DNA of 64,000 bases from Pseudomonas viridiflava (GTDB lineage: Bacteria > Pseudomonadota > Gammaproteobacteria > Pseudomonadales > Pseudomonadaceae), in NCBI RefSeq assembly GCF_900591205.1, contig NZ_UUPU01000047.1, positions 1 to 64,000 on the forward strand. Direction: 5' to 3'. The notes below the pieces were generated by a model. The model searched no databases. It had not been told where the DNA came from and saw only the letters and a list, made by a program, of their open reading frames with translations. Positions 8,710-16,954 of the stretch are shown here, in pieces. The position numbers were made by a program, and so were the translations under genes. Within the stretch, counting starts at the first letter, position 1. The number at the start of each line of letters is the position of its first letter.

Positions 8710-8742
8710 TGTGGGAGCAGGCAAGCCAGCTCCCACACTTTT
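8710..8742. terminator. REP-like hairpin, probable bidirectional terminator
   Basis: TGTGGGAGC at 8710-8718 pairs with GCTCCCACA at 8729-8737, followed by CTTTT on the plus strand. It lies between the convergent response regulator gene and glpM and looks like a degenerate REP used as a terminator. Confidence 0.55.
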
Positions 8743-8754
8743 GACCGAGGTGTG

Positions 8755-9093
8755 TCAGGCGTGGATGCGTACCCACACGCTGACCAGCACCGTCGCCGCC
8801 ATCAACCACGCCACCGCCGCCACGGCGAGCGACGCTTCCAGCCGCATCCGGTCGACCATCACATACAACGTCGCCAGGTACACAAAGTACGGAATGATCG
8901 ACCACATCCCAAACACGATAGTGGTCTTCAAGTCCTCTACCGAACGCCCTTTGCCGACGATGTAATGCGCGATCAACGCAAAGGTCGGAAACAGCGGCAC
9001 CAATCCTGCGATGTAATAGTTTTTGGTCTTGGCCAGCGCGGCCAGAATCAACACCACTGCCGCGCCGAGGGCGGCCTTCAAGACAAGATCCAT
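8755..9093 (-). CDS. glpM: GlpM family inner membrane protein
   Basis: The 112-residue protein is almost entirely hydrophobic, with about four membrane helices and the conserved AKTKNYYIAGLVPLFPTFALIAH block of GlpM. GlpM of P. aeruginosa has been linked to alginate production, but its biochemical role is unknown. The ATG overlaps the aauR stop (TGATG), so it is likely translated from the aauSR transcript by coupling. That association with acidic amino acid sensing is not explained by known GlpM biology. Confidence 0.8.
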   Translation of the reverse strand: MDLVLKAALGAAVVLILAALAKTKNYYIAGLVPLFPTFALIAHYIVGKGRSVEDLKTTIVFGMWSIIPYFVYLATLYVMVDRMRLEASLAVAAVAWLMAATVLVSVWVRIHA

Positions 9094-10442
9094 CAGTGGC
9101 TCAACCCGTATTTTTTGACTTTGTCGAACAGCGTGGTCTTGGCCATCCCCAGTTCCTGACTGGCTTGGGTCAGGTTGCCGCCGCTGCGTTGCAGGGCATC
9201 CACCAGCAGGTTGCGCTCGAAGGCTTCCACCGCCTCGGTAAAGGCCAGGCCATGGTTGGCGTTGCCGGTGCCGCTTTTCTTGAAGGCGGGCAAGCCCAAG
9301 GCAAAACGCTCGGCCACGTTGCGCAGTTCACGTACATTGCCTGGCCAGTCGTGACTCATCAGGCTCGACACGGTCTGGTTGTCCAGCTCCGGCACGGCAC
9401 GATCAAAGCGTAGCGACGACTGCTGCAGGAAGTGTTCGAACAGTTGCAGGATATCTTCGCGGCGTTCGCGCAGGGGCGGCAGTTCCAGGGTCACCACATT
9501 GAGGCGATAGTACAGGTCGCTGCGGAACTGGTTGGCGCGGCTCAGCTCGTCAAGGTCGGATTTGGTGGCGGCGATCACCCGGCAATCCACCGCCACGCTC
9601 TGGTTCGAACCCAGGCGCTCAAGGGTGCGCTCCTGCAAGACCCGCAGCAGTTTGATCTGCAGGTTGATCGGCATGCTCTCCACTTCGTCGAGGAACAACG
9701 TGCCTTCGTGGGCGTGCTCGATCTTGCCGATGCGACGCTTGCCGGCGCCGGTAAAGGCGTTGGCTTCGTGGCCGAAAATCTCGCTTTCGAAGAGGTTCTC
9801 CGGCAGGCCGCCACAGTTCAGGGCGACGAACTGATGGGAATGGCGCCGGCTGAAATCATGCAGGCAGCGCGCAACCAGTTCTTTGCCGGTGCCGGTCTCG
9901 CCTTCGATCAGCACGTTGGCCGAGGTGTCGGCCACATTGGCGATCAGCTCGCGCAGGTTCTGCATGGCTGGCGAGCGGCCGATGATGCGGCCTTCCAAGG
10001 AGTCGCGCTCGGCCAACTGGCGGCGCAGCGACCAGACTTCCCGCGCCAGCCCGCGCTGCTCCAGGGCGCGCCGGGCGACGTCGACCAGGCGCTCGGGGGA
10101 GAAGGGTTTTTCCATGAAATCATAGGCGCCGTTGCGCATGGCGCCGACGGCCATCGAGATATCGCCATGCCCGGTAATCAGCACCACCGGCAGGCTTTTA
10201 TCCAGGGCCTTGAGGCGGGTCAGCAGCTCCAGGCCGTCGATGCCCGGCAAGCGAATATCACTGATGACAATACCGGCAAAATTCTCGCCGATACGCTTGA
10301 GGGCTTCTTCGGCACTGCCCACGCCCACGCTGGGAATGTCTTCCAGCGCCAGGGCTTGCTGGCAGCCGAGCAGCACATGCGGGTCATCTTCGACGATCAG
10401 CACGGTGAGGTCGTCTTTTGCGGCTGTGGTGTCTGTATTCAT
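9093..10442 (-). CDS. aauR: AauR, NtrC/DctD-type response regulator for acidic amino acid uptake
   Basis: This 449-residue regulator has a receiver domain with phospho-acceptor Asp62 (ISDIRLPGIDG), an AAA+ domain with Walker A GETGTGKE at 181-188 and a Fis-type C-terminal helix-turn-helix. The sigma-54 contact loop reads NAFTGA at 228-233, with Asn in place of the first Gly. Position next to AauS and the aatJQMP genes identifies it as AauR rather than DctD. In P. putida AauR activates acidic amino acid uptake through TTCGGNNNNCCGAA sites; one perfect and one near-perfect copy lie upstream of aatJ here. The start overlaps the aauS stop by 4 bp. Confidence 0.85.
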   Translation of the reverse strand: MNTDTTAAKDDLTVLIVEDDPHVLLGCQQALALEDIPSVGVGSAEEALKRIGENFAGIVISDIRLPGIDGLELLTRLKALDKSLPVVLITGHGDISMAVGAMRNGAYDFMEKPFSPERLVDVARRALEQRGLAREVWSLRRQLAERDSLEGRIIGRSPAMQNLRELIANVADTSANVLIEGETGTGKELVARCLHDFSRRHSHQFVALNCGGLPENLFESEIFGHEANAFTGAGKRRIGKIEHAHEGTLFLDEVESMPINLQIKLLRVLQERTLERLGSNQSVAVDCRVIAATKSDLDELSRANQFRSDLYYRLNVVTLELPPLRERREDILQLFEHFLQQSSLRFDRAVPELDNQTVSSLMSHDWPGNVRELRNVAERFALGLPAFKKSGTGNANHGLAFTEAVEAFERNLLVDALQRSGGNLTQASQELGMAKTTLFDKVKKYGLSH

Positions 10443-12343
10443 GTCGACTCAGCTTTTTGAGTGCCCGCCAGCGGCAGGCACAAGACAAAGGCCGTACCAC
10501 CACTGGCCGGGTGTTCCACGGCGAGGTTGCCGCCGGTGGCCGCCGCGAGGCTGGCGGACAGGGTCAGGCCCAGGCCCAGCCCTTGTTCGCCGGGTTTGGT
10601 GGTGAAGAACGGTTCGAATAGATGTTTGCGGGCTTCGGGGTCGATGCCGTGGCCGTTGTCGCGCACGTGCAGGCGGTATTTACCGTCGGCGCTGTGGCCT
10701 TCCAGCCACAGTTCGGGGGCCGGTTGCGCCTGCATCGCGTCGAGGGCGTTGCCGATCAGGTTGACCAGGATTTGCTCCAGCCGCGTCTGGTCGATCTGCA
10801 ACTGCGCAGCGCTGAAGTCGCGGTGCAGGGTCAGCGGCAGGCCGTCCAGGCGCGCGCCCAGCACCTGGAACGCGGCGTCCACGGCCTTGGCGAGATTGGC
10901 TTCGCCCTGGTCATCGCCACGCCGGGCAAACGAACGCAGGCTGGCGGTGATGCGGCCCATGCGGTCGATCAGCTCGTTGATGGTCTTGAGATTGGCGCTG
11001 GCGGTGTCCAGGGCGCCCCGTTCGAGGAAGCGCACGGTATTGCCCGACAGGGTGCGCAGCGCGGCCAACGGCTGGTTCAATTCATGGGCGATGCTGGTGG
11101 ACATCTGGCCGATGGCCGCGAGTTTGCCAGCCTGCACCAGTTCATCCTGGGCACGACGCAGGGTTTCTTCGGCCTGGCGTCGTTCGCGAATCTGGCCCTT
11201 GAGCCGTTCGTTGCTGGCGCGCAGGTCGGCGGTGCGTTCGGCAATCCGACGCTCCAGCTGGCTGTTGGCTTCCTGCAAGGCTTCACGAGCGGCGAGGCGG
11301 GTGGCGATGACCTTACGGCGCTCATTCCAGGCGATCAGCAAGAAGGCCACCAGGCCAAAGGCGACCGCCACCAGAATGCCCTGGTTGATGGCTGCGCGGC
11401 GTAGTTCGTTGAGCGGCGTAAGCAGGGTGAAATTCCACGGGGTGTCGTTGAGCGGGCGGGTTTGCGCCAGGTAGCTCACTTCATACTCGTCGTTGACCAC
11501 TTCGCTGTTGGCCGGGAACGTCAGTTTTTCGGTGCCTTCGTTCAAGCGTTCGCGGGCCAGCGGCTCCAGCTCGTTCAGGGTCGCCCAGTAATATTGCAGG
11601 CTGTGGGCCAGGCGTTCCTTGGTGTCGTCGCTCAAAGGGCGTACGGCCTTGAGGCGGCGGGCCGGGTCGCTGGAGAGGATGATGATGCCGTTTTCATCGC
11701 TTACAAACGCTTCGAGACGGGCGCGCTGCCAGCGTTCTTCCAGCGCTTCGAGGCGCACCTTGACCACGGCCACGCCGATGATCTTGCCGTGTTCTTCCAG
11801 GCCGTGGGCCAGGTAATAGCCGGGTTCGCCATTGGTGCTGCCGATGCCGTAGAAACGCCCGGGCTGGCCGCGCACGGCATTCTGGAAATAGGCACGGAAG
11901 GACAGGTCTTCACCCTGATAACTGTCGGCATCGCGCCAGTTACTGGTGGCCAGCACGCGGCCAGTGGTGTCCATCACGTAAATGGCCCGACTGCGGCTGC
12001 GTCGGTTCAGGCCCTCAAGGTAATCGTTGACCGTTTGCCGGGTTTCCTGGTTCGGGTTGGCCAGTAACGAGGAGACACTGGACTCCAGCTCCAGAAGGCT
12101 GGGCAGGTAGGTGTATTTGCTCAGTTCGCTTTCGACGGTGCGGGCGTGCAGCTCCAGCTGGCGTTCGCCATTGTCGCTGAGGGTGCGGATGCCATAGTAC
12201 TCACTGACCCAGAAGCCGATATAACCCAGGCCGATCATCAGTGCGATGATCAACGGCGGCAGGAACAGTTGGCGAATCAGACGAGGTTTCACGGCAAGTG
12301 ATGGCGGTGCGGCGCGAAATTGGTTGGGGTCGCATTTCATCAC
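10439..12343 (-). CDS. aauS: AauS sensor histidine kinase
   Basis: The 634-residue membrane kinase has helices near 25-46 and 320-340 flanking a large periplasmic dCACHE-like sensor, then a coiled coil (about 343-405) and a DctB-type kinase core with His420 (STSIAHELNQPL), NLIGNALDAM and GLGLGLTLS. No clear HAMP domain is seen, as in DctB relatives. It is expected to sense extracellular glutamate, aspartate or their amides and to phosphorylate AauR. A REPIN-containing 206-bp gap separates it from aatP, so aauSR may have its own promoter or depend on read-through. Confidence 0.85.
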   Translation of the reverse strand: MMKCDPNQFRAAPPSLAVKPRLIRQLFLPPLIIALMIGLGYIGFWVSEYYGIRTLSDNGERQLELHARTVESELSKYTYLPSLLELESSVSSLLANPNQETRQTVNDYLEGLNRRSRSRAIYVMDTTGRVLATSNWRDADSYQGEDLSFRAYFQNAVRGQPGRFYGIGSTNGEPGYYLAHGLEEHGKIIGVAVVKVRLEALEERWQRARLEAFVSDENGIIILSSDPARRLKAVRPLSDDTKERLAHSLQYYWATLNELEPLARERLNEGTEKLTFPANSEVVNDEYEVSYLAQTRPLNDTPWNFTLLTPLNELRRAAINQGILVAVAFGLVAFLLIAWNERRKVIATRLAAREALQEANSQLERRIAERTADLRASNERLKGQIRERRQAEETLRRAQDELVQAGKLAAIGQMSTSIAHELNQPLAALRTLSGNTVRFLERGALDTASANLKTINELIDRMGRITASLRSFARRGDDQGEANLAKAVDAAFQVLGARLDGLPLTLHRDFSAAQLQIDQTRLEQILVNLIGNALDAMQAQPAPELWLEGHSADGKYRLHVRDNGHGIDPEARKHLFEPFFTTKPGEQGLGLGLTLSASLAAATGGNLAVEHPASGGTAFVLCLPLAGTQKAEST

Positions 12344-12392
12344 AGATGCCTTGGGTCAACCAGCGCTTGCCAGCTCTGGCACGAACCTGTTT

Positions 12393-12516
12393 GTGTGGGA
12401 GCCTGGCTTTTGTGGGAGCCGGGCTTGCCCGCGATGCAGGCGCCTCGATATCACCGGGACAACGAGGTGATGCCATCGCAGGCAAGCCAGCTCCCACACA
12501 AACCCGCTCCCACATG
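12393..12516. repeat. REPIN plus partial REP copies
   Basis: A REP doublet at 12411-12499 (TGTGGGAGCCGGGCTTGCCC and its inverted partner) has inner complementary segments GCCTCG and CGAGGT in the loop. Partial REP fragments flank it at 12393-12410 and 12501-12516. It lies between aatP and aauS on the same strand and could mark mRNA processing or partial termination. Confidence 0.8.
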
Positions 12517-12549
12517 GGCGCGGTTTCCAGAGTGGAAGCTCTGTAGGGC

Positions 12550-13284
12550 TTAGTGCTGCAGGATCTTCTCAAGGAAGTGCTGCGCACGCTCGGAGCGGGC
12601 GCTGATGTCGCCGAAGAACTCCTCTTTCGGGCAGTCTTCGATGATCTTGCCGGCGTCCATGAAGATCACGCGGTCGGCCACTTTGCGGGCGAAACCCATT
12701 TCGTGGGTTACGCACATCATGGTCATGCCTTCGTGGGCCAGTTGCACCATCACGTCCAGCACTTCGTTGACCATCTCCGGATCGAGGGCGGAGGTCGGTT
12801 CGTCGAACAGCATGACGATCGGGTCCATGGCCAGGGCGCGGGCAATTGCCACACGTTGTTGCTGGCCGCCGGAAAGCTGGCCCGGGTGCTTGTGGGCGTG
12901 TGCCGACAGGCCCACGCGCTCAAGCAGTTGCAGGCCCTTTTTGGTGGCTTCTTCCTTACTGCGGCCAAGCACCTTGATCTGCGCGATGGTCAGGTTTTCG
13001 GTGATGGTCAGGTGCGGGAACAGCTCGAAGTGCTGAAACACCATGCCCACGCGTGAACGCAGTTGCGGCAGGTTGGTCTTCGGGTCGGCGATGGAGGTGC
13101 CGTCGACGACCACGTCGCCCTTCTGGAACGGCTCCAGCGCGTTGACGCACTTGATCAGCGTGGATTTGCCCGAGCCTGACGGCCCGCACACCACGATCAC
13201 TTCGCCTTTTTTAACCTCGGTGCTGCAATCGGTCAGCACCTGGAAGTCGCCATACCACTTGTTGATGTTCTTGATAGAGATCAT
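12550..13284 (-). CDS. aatP: Acidic amino acid ABC transporter ATPase AatP (GltL-like)
   Basis: The 244-residue ATPase has Walker [10 protein letters not shown], the signature [15 protein letters not shown], Walker [14 protein letters not shown] and a switch His in VTHEMGFA. It matches the polar amino acid transporter family of GltL/GlnQ and energises glutamate/aspartate import from the cytoplasmic side. Its ATG overlaps the aatM stop by 4 bp. Specificity is assigned from the neighbouring binding protein and AauRS, not from the ATPase itself. Confidence 0.9.
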   Translation of the reverse strand: MISIKNINKWYGDFQVLTDCSTEVKKGEVIVVCGPSGSGKSTLIKCVNALEPFQKGDVVVDGTSIADPKTNLPQLRSRVGMVFQHFELFPHLTITENLTIAQIKVLGRSKEEATKKGLQLLERVGLSAHAHKHPGQLSGGQQQRVAIARALAMDPIVMLFDEPTSALDPEMVNEVLDVMVQLAHEGMTMMCVTHEMGFARKVADRVIFMDAGKIIEDCPKEEFFGDISARSERAQHFLEKILQH

Positions 13285-13952
13285 ACGGCAAACCTTTTTT
13301 GCAGACGCTTGACCAGCAGCGAGGCGGAAAAGCTGATGATGAAGTAGACGACACCGGCAAAGATCAGGAACTCATTGGAGCGGCCGATGATATCGCCGTT
13401 GGAGCGGGCGGAGTTGAGGAAGTCCACCAGGCCCACGGTGTAGACCAGCGAGGTGTCCTGGAACAGGATGATCGACTGTTGCAGCAGCAACGGGGTCATC
13501 TTGCGGAACGCCTGAGGCAGGATGATCAGGCGCATGGTCTGGCCGTAGGTCATGCCCATTGCTTGCGCCGCCGCCATCTGGCCCTTGGGGATCGACTGCA
13601 CGCCGGCCCGCACGATTTCACAGAAGTACGCGGCTTCGAACATCATGAAGGCCACGACGCAGGACGTGAATGCGCCGATCGGAGTGTCTTCGCCGGTGAT
13701 CCAGCGCAGCACGAACGGCACCGCCAGGTAGAACCAGGTGATCACCAGCAGCAGCGGGATCGAACGGAAATAGTTCACATAGGCGCCGGCCAGGCGCGAC
13801 AGCAGTTTGCTGGACGACAGGCGCATCAGGGCGAGGATGGTCCCCAGCACGATGCCGCCGACCACACCCATGACCATCAACTGCAAGGTCATGACCATGC
13901 CGTTCCACAGGCCCGGGATGGCGGGGATGATGCCGCTGAAATCGAATTCCAT
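13281..13952 (-). CDS. aatM: Acidic amino acid ABC transporter permease AatM (GltK-like)
   Basis: The 223-residue integral membrane protein has about five helices and the HisM-type EAA loop ([30 protein letters not shown]) that contacts the ATPase. It pairs with AatQ to form the membrane channel. It shares its first base region with the end of aatQ (13952), implying translational coupling within the aatJQMP operon. Confidence 0.9.
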   Translation of the reverse strand: MEFDFSGIIPAIPGLWNGMVMTLQLMVMGVVGGIVLGTILALMRLSSSKLLSRLAGAYVNYFRSIPLLLVITWFYLAVPFVLRWITGEDTPIGAFTSCVVAFMMFEAAYFCEIVRAGVQSIPKGQMAAAQAMGMTYGQTMRLIILPQAFRKMTPLLLQQSIILFQDTSLVYTVGLVDFLNSARSNGDIIGRSNEFLIFAGVVYFIISFSASLLVKRLQKRFAV

Positions 13953-14698
13953 TATTTACCCCCCACGGAGATCAGGCCGGGCACCGCGACTTTCTTCTCG
14001 ACCACGCGCATGAGCAACATCAGGCTCATGTTCAAGGTGAAGTAGATCAGCGTAGCCAGGGTGAAGGCTTCAAACAGGTTGGCCGAGAACTCGGCGGTCT
14101 GTTTGGTTTGCGCCAGCAATTCCATCAGACCGATCAAGGACGCCACGGAGGAGTTCTTGAACACGTTGAGGAATTCCGAGGTAAGCGGCGGAATGATGAT
14201 CCGATAGGCCTGGGGCAGCAGCACGTTCCAGTAGATCTGCGGCAGCTTGAAGCCCATGGCCCGGGCAGCCGCTTCCTGGCCACGTGGCAGCGCCTGGATA
14301 CCGGTACGCACTTGTTCGCACACACGGGCGGCGGTGAACAGGCCCAGGCACACGACAACGCTCAGGTAGGCCGAGGTGGTCGGGTTGAGGTCCTGTTTGT
14401 ACCAGTCCTGCAGGTTTTGCGGGAGCATATCGGGTACGAGGAAGTACCAGATAAACAGCTGCACCAGCAGCGGCACGTTACGAAAGAGTTCCACGTAGCA
14501 GGTCGCGATGCCCGATACGATGCGGTTCGGCACGGTGCGCATGACGCCCAGAACGGACCCCAGCAACAAGGCGATAATCCATGCCACGACAGCGATGGCG
14601 ATGGTCCAGCCCAAACCGGCGATGTACCAGTCGAGATAAGTCTCGCTGCCAACGCCGGTGGACTTGAAGAACACGCCCCAGTCCCAGTTGTAATTCAT
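13952..14698 (-). CDS. aatQ: Acidic amino acid ABC transporter permease AatQ (GltJ-like)
   Basis: The start is taken at 14698 (MNYNWDWGVFFKS) because a GGAG ribosome site lies just upstream; a longer frame to 14731 adds an unlikely charged leader. The 248-residue protein has about five membrane helices and the EAA loop ARVCEQVRTGIQALPRGQEAAARAMG. It forms the permease heterodimer with AatM. A 10-bp hairpin in the gap towards aatJ probably makes the permease genes less expressed than the binding protein. Confidence 0.9.
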   Translation of the reverse strand: MNYNWDWGVFFKSTGVGSETYLDWYIAGLGWTIAIAVVAWIIALLLGSVLGVMRTVPNRIVSGIATCYVELFRNVPLLVQLFIWYFLVPDMLPQNLQDWYKQDLNPTTSAYLSVVVCLGLFTAARVCEQVRTGIQALPRGQEAAARAMGFKLPQIYWNVLLPQAYRIIIPPLTSEFLNVFKNSSVASLIGLMELLAQTKQTAEFSANLFEAFTLATLIYFTLNMSLMLLMRVVEKKVAVPGLISVGGK

Positions 14699-14847
14699 TA
14701 GGGTCTCCCCTCGAGATCGATCGATGTACAAGCACCCGCTTGGGGAAGATCCTTTCCCGCCCGACGTTGAACGCCAGGCACACGCGATCGGCTCGAAAAC
14801 CGCCAGGTCGAGTGTTCCAAATTAAAGCCAGCAGGTAGTAACAGACG

Positions 14848-14873
14848 CCTGAGGGAGGGTTGGCTCCCTCAGG
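14848..14873 (-). promoter_or_regulatory. Intercistronic stem-loop between aatJ and aatQ
   Basis: CCTGAGGGAG (14848-14857) pairs perfectly with CTCCCTCAGG (14864-14873) around a 6-nt loop. There is no T-tract after it on the minus strand, so it resembles the mRNA-stabilising or attenuating hairpins that follow binding-protein genes (as between malE and malF) rather than a full terminator. Confidence 0.65.
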
Positions 14874-14892
14874 AGATAAGCTTAGTCAGGTA

Positions 14893-15819
14893 TCAGATTT
14901 TTACGTCAGGCGCTGGTTTGTCGCTTGGGTTGGCGATCAGCTCCTTAACCTTGTCGCTCATCGGGAAGTTCAGGTTCAAGCCTTTTGGTGGAATCGGGCT
15001 CTCGAACCACTTGCTGTAGATCTTGTTGATTTCGCCGGATTTGAACAGGGCGACGATGGCGCCATCTACAGCCTTCTTGAACGCAGGGTCGTCTTTACGA
15101 ACCATGCACGCGTAGGCTTCAAAGGACTGTGGAGTACCGGTAATGACCCAATCATCCGGCTTCTTGGCCTTGGCTTCTTCGCCGGCCAGCAGGGCGTCGT
15201 CCATCATGAAGGCAACGGCGCGACCGCTTTCCAGCATCTGGAAGGATTCGCCGTGGTCTTTGGCGGAGATGACGTTCATGCCCATCTGCTTGTCGGCGTT
15301 CATCGCTTTGATGATGCGCTCGGACGTGGTGCCGGCGGTGGTCACGACGTTTTTGCCTTTCAGGTCGGCAAAGTCGGTGTAGGACGGCTTGCCATCCTTG
15401 TCTTTCTTGACCAGCAGGCGGGTGCCGATTTCGAAGATGTTGACGGTGAAATCAACTTGCTGGGCGCGTTCGTTGTTGTTGGTGGTGGAGCCGCATTCGA
15501 CGTCCGCGGTGCCGTTTTGGATCAACGGGATACGGGTTTGCGAGGTCACCAGGTTGTACTTGACCTTAAGATCGGGTTTGTTCAGGTCTTTTTTCAGTTG
15601 TTCGACGATAGCCAACTGAATGTCGTGGGAGTAGCCCACTGGTTTGCCCGAGCCATCCGCGATGTAGGAAAACGGAATGGAGCTGTCGCGGTGGGCGAGG
15701 GTGATGGTGCCGGAGTCGTTGATTTTCTTCAGTGTGCCGGTGAGTTCGGCGGCGAAAACTGGAGTGCTGATCAGAGCAGCAGCGATAGCTGCGCCCAGGA
15801 TATGGGGAACGATGCGCAT
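14893..15819 (-). CDS. aatJ: Glutamate/aspartate periplasmic binding protein AatJ
   Basis: The start is 15819 (MRIVPHILGAAIAAALISTPVFAAELTG), which gives a signal peptide ending at AFA/A-like VFAA and a good AGGAAG ribosome site; the open frame to 15915 lacks both. The 308-residue protein has family-3 solute-binding features (AHRDSSIPFSY, VKYNLVTSQTRIPLIQNGTADVECGSTTNN). It captures acidic amino acids in the periplasm for AatQMP. A sigma-54 promoter and AauR sites lie upstream, in line with induction by glutamate or aspartate through AauRS. Confidence 0.92.
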   Translation of the reverse strand: MRIVPHILGAAIAAALISTPVFAAELTGTLKKINDSGTITLAHRDSSIPFSYIADGSGKPVGYSHDIQLAIVEQLKKDLNKPDLKVKYNLVTSQTRIPLIQNGTADVECGSTTNNNERAQQVDFTVNIFEIGTRLLVKKDKDGKPSYTDFADLKGKNVVTTAGTTSERIIKAMNADKQMGMNVISAKDHGESFQMLESGRAVAFMMDDALLAGEEAKAKKPDDWVITGTPQSFEAYACMVRKDDPAFKKAVDGAIVALFKSGEINKIYSKWFESPIPPKGLNLNFPMSDKVKELIANPSDKPAPDVKI

Positions 15820-15931
15820 CAATACTTCCTCGACATTTGTTTTTTTTATGAAGCCGGTTAGACGGCTCTCTTGTACAGCGAATGCCCGTGACGGCTCCTG
15901 AGGCGTCTCAGGCAATCGTCAGGGAGTGTAG

Positions 15932-15947
15932 AGCATGAGTCGTGCCA
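15932..15947 (-). promoter_or_regulatory. Sigma-54 promoter of aatJQMP
   Basis: On the minus strand the segment reads TGGCACGACTCATGCT, with GG and GC 10 bp apart and a perfect TGGCACG -24 element. The predicted start is near 15920, about 100 nt upstream of the aatJ ATG. It lies about 80-120 bp from two AauR-type palindromes. Confidence 0.8.
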
Positions 15948-16023
15948 CACCTTGGGTAAAAGGTTAACTATATGATTTTTATGGATATTAAATTTTTGTG
16001 ATGGGAGGTTTTTGGGTGCTGGA

Positions 16024-16068
16024 TCCGGTAAACCGAATGATGCGGGGTGGGGTGTTCGGAAAACCGAA
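16024..16068. promoter_or_regulatory. AauR enhancer sites (two TTCGGNNNNCCGAA palindromes)
   Basis: TTCGGAAAACCGAA at 16055-16068 matches the published AauR palindrome exactly, and TCCGGTAAACCGAA at 16024-16037 differs at one position. Their starts are 31 bp apart, three helical turns, so dimers would sit on the same DNA face. They lie about 105-150 bp upstream of the predicted aatJ start, a normal place for NtrC-type enhancers. Confidence 0.8.
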
Positions 16069-16088
16069 TGGCTAGAGGGGGTGGGGTT

Positions 16089-16370
16089 TATCCGTTGCTG
16101 TGGTTGTGGCTGATATTGGTTCCGCTCTTACAGCGGGTCACTTTTTGAAGAGTCCGAATGCGGCCCAGCAAAAAGTAACCAAAAACGCTTTGCCCCATCA
16201 CTCGGCACCTCGCTCTGGCTCGGTGTGCCCTCACGCAGGCTTTGGAGCATGGGCCGCCGCGATGGGCCATCCTTGGCCCAGCGCGGCTAACCCGGCGTCC
16301 TGCCGGGTTGCCCACGCTCCAAAGCCTGCGTTCGGCCAGCGTGATTGACGGGGCGCCTCAGATCAAGATC
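16089..16370 (-). repeat. Long structured intergenic repeat, copy B (inverted)
   Basis: Read on the minus strand this is the same element as 1-260 and 16671-16936, but more diverged. The closing helix (16232-16253 with 16311-16331) has a different sequence from that of copy A yet stays complementary, and the small hairpin CCGCT 16122-16126 with AGCGG 16132-16136 is preserved. GATCAAGATC at its end (16361-16370) is matched by GATCTTGATC at the start of copy C. It separates the aatJ control region from the next gene. Confidence 0.85.
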
Positions 16371-16490
16371 ACAGTCAAAAGCGCAAAAGATCGCTGACTT
16401 CGTCAGCGGTAAGGATGTAAGGGCCGGATCAACAACAAAGCGAGGCGGCCTGACAGCCGACCTGATCGTTGAAACTGTACTCAGTTCAAA

Positions 16491-16577
16491 TGTGGGAGCT
16501 GGCTTGCCTGCGATGGCCTCAACTCGGTTTGTCTGATGTACCGAGTTGTCTGCATCGCAGGCAAGCCAGCTCCCACA
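16491..16577. repeat. REPIN between repeat copies B and C
   Basis: TGTGGGAGCTGGCTTGCCTG at the left is mirrored at the right end. The loop holds AACTCGGT and ACCGAGTT, so the whole unit folds into a long hairpin. The bases on each side (16371-16490 and 16578-16670) contain no credible gene. Confidence 0.9.
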
Positions 16578-16670
16578 GAAAAGCACCCCACCGCGTACGC
16601 CGCCTCGCTCTTGATCTACACCACTCAGGTCGGCTACTAGGCCGCCGTGCTCTGCTTTTGATCTGCACTT

Positions 16671-16936
16671 GATCTTGATCTAGGCGCCCCATTAACCACG
16701 CTGGCCGCACGCGGGCTTGAATCCGTGGGTAACCCGGCAGGACGCCGGGTTAGCCGCGCTGGGCCAAGGATGGCCCATCGCGGCGGCCCACGGATTCAAG
16801 TCTGCGTGCGGGCACACCGAAGCGTGAGCGAGGTGCCGAGTGGTGGGGCAAGAGCACTTTGGTTACTTTGGTGCTTTTCCAAAGTGACCCGCCGTAAGGG
16901 CGGAACCAATCCCAGCCGTTACCCAACAAAGGATAT
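16671..16936 (+). repeat. Long structured intergenic repeat, copy C
   Basis: This copy is nearly identical to copy A over its first 180 bases. The closing helix pairs 16707-16729 with 16787-16809; an A-to-G change relative to copy A turns a pair into a G-T wobble. The distal hairpins are ACTTTGG 16865-16871 with CCAAAGT 16879-16885, and CCGCC 16889-16893 with GGCGG 16899-16903, both changed on both sides relative to copy A. As with copy A, it ends next to the 3' end of a minus-strand gene. Confidence 0.88.
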
Positions 16937-16954
16937 GTACTCACCCCCCAAAAA

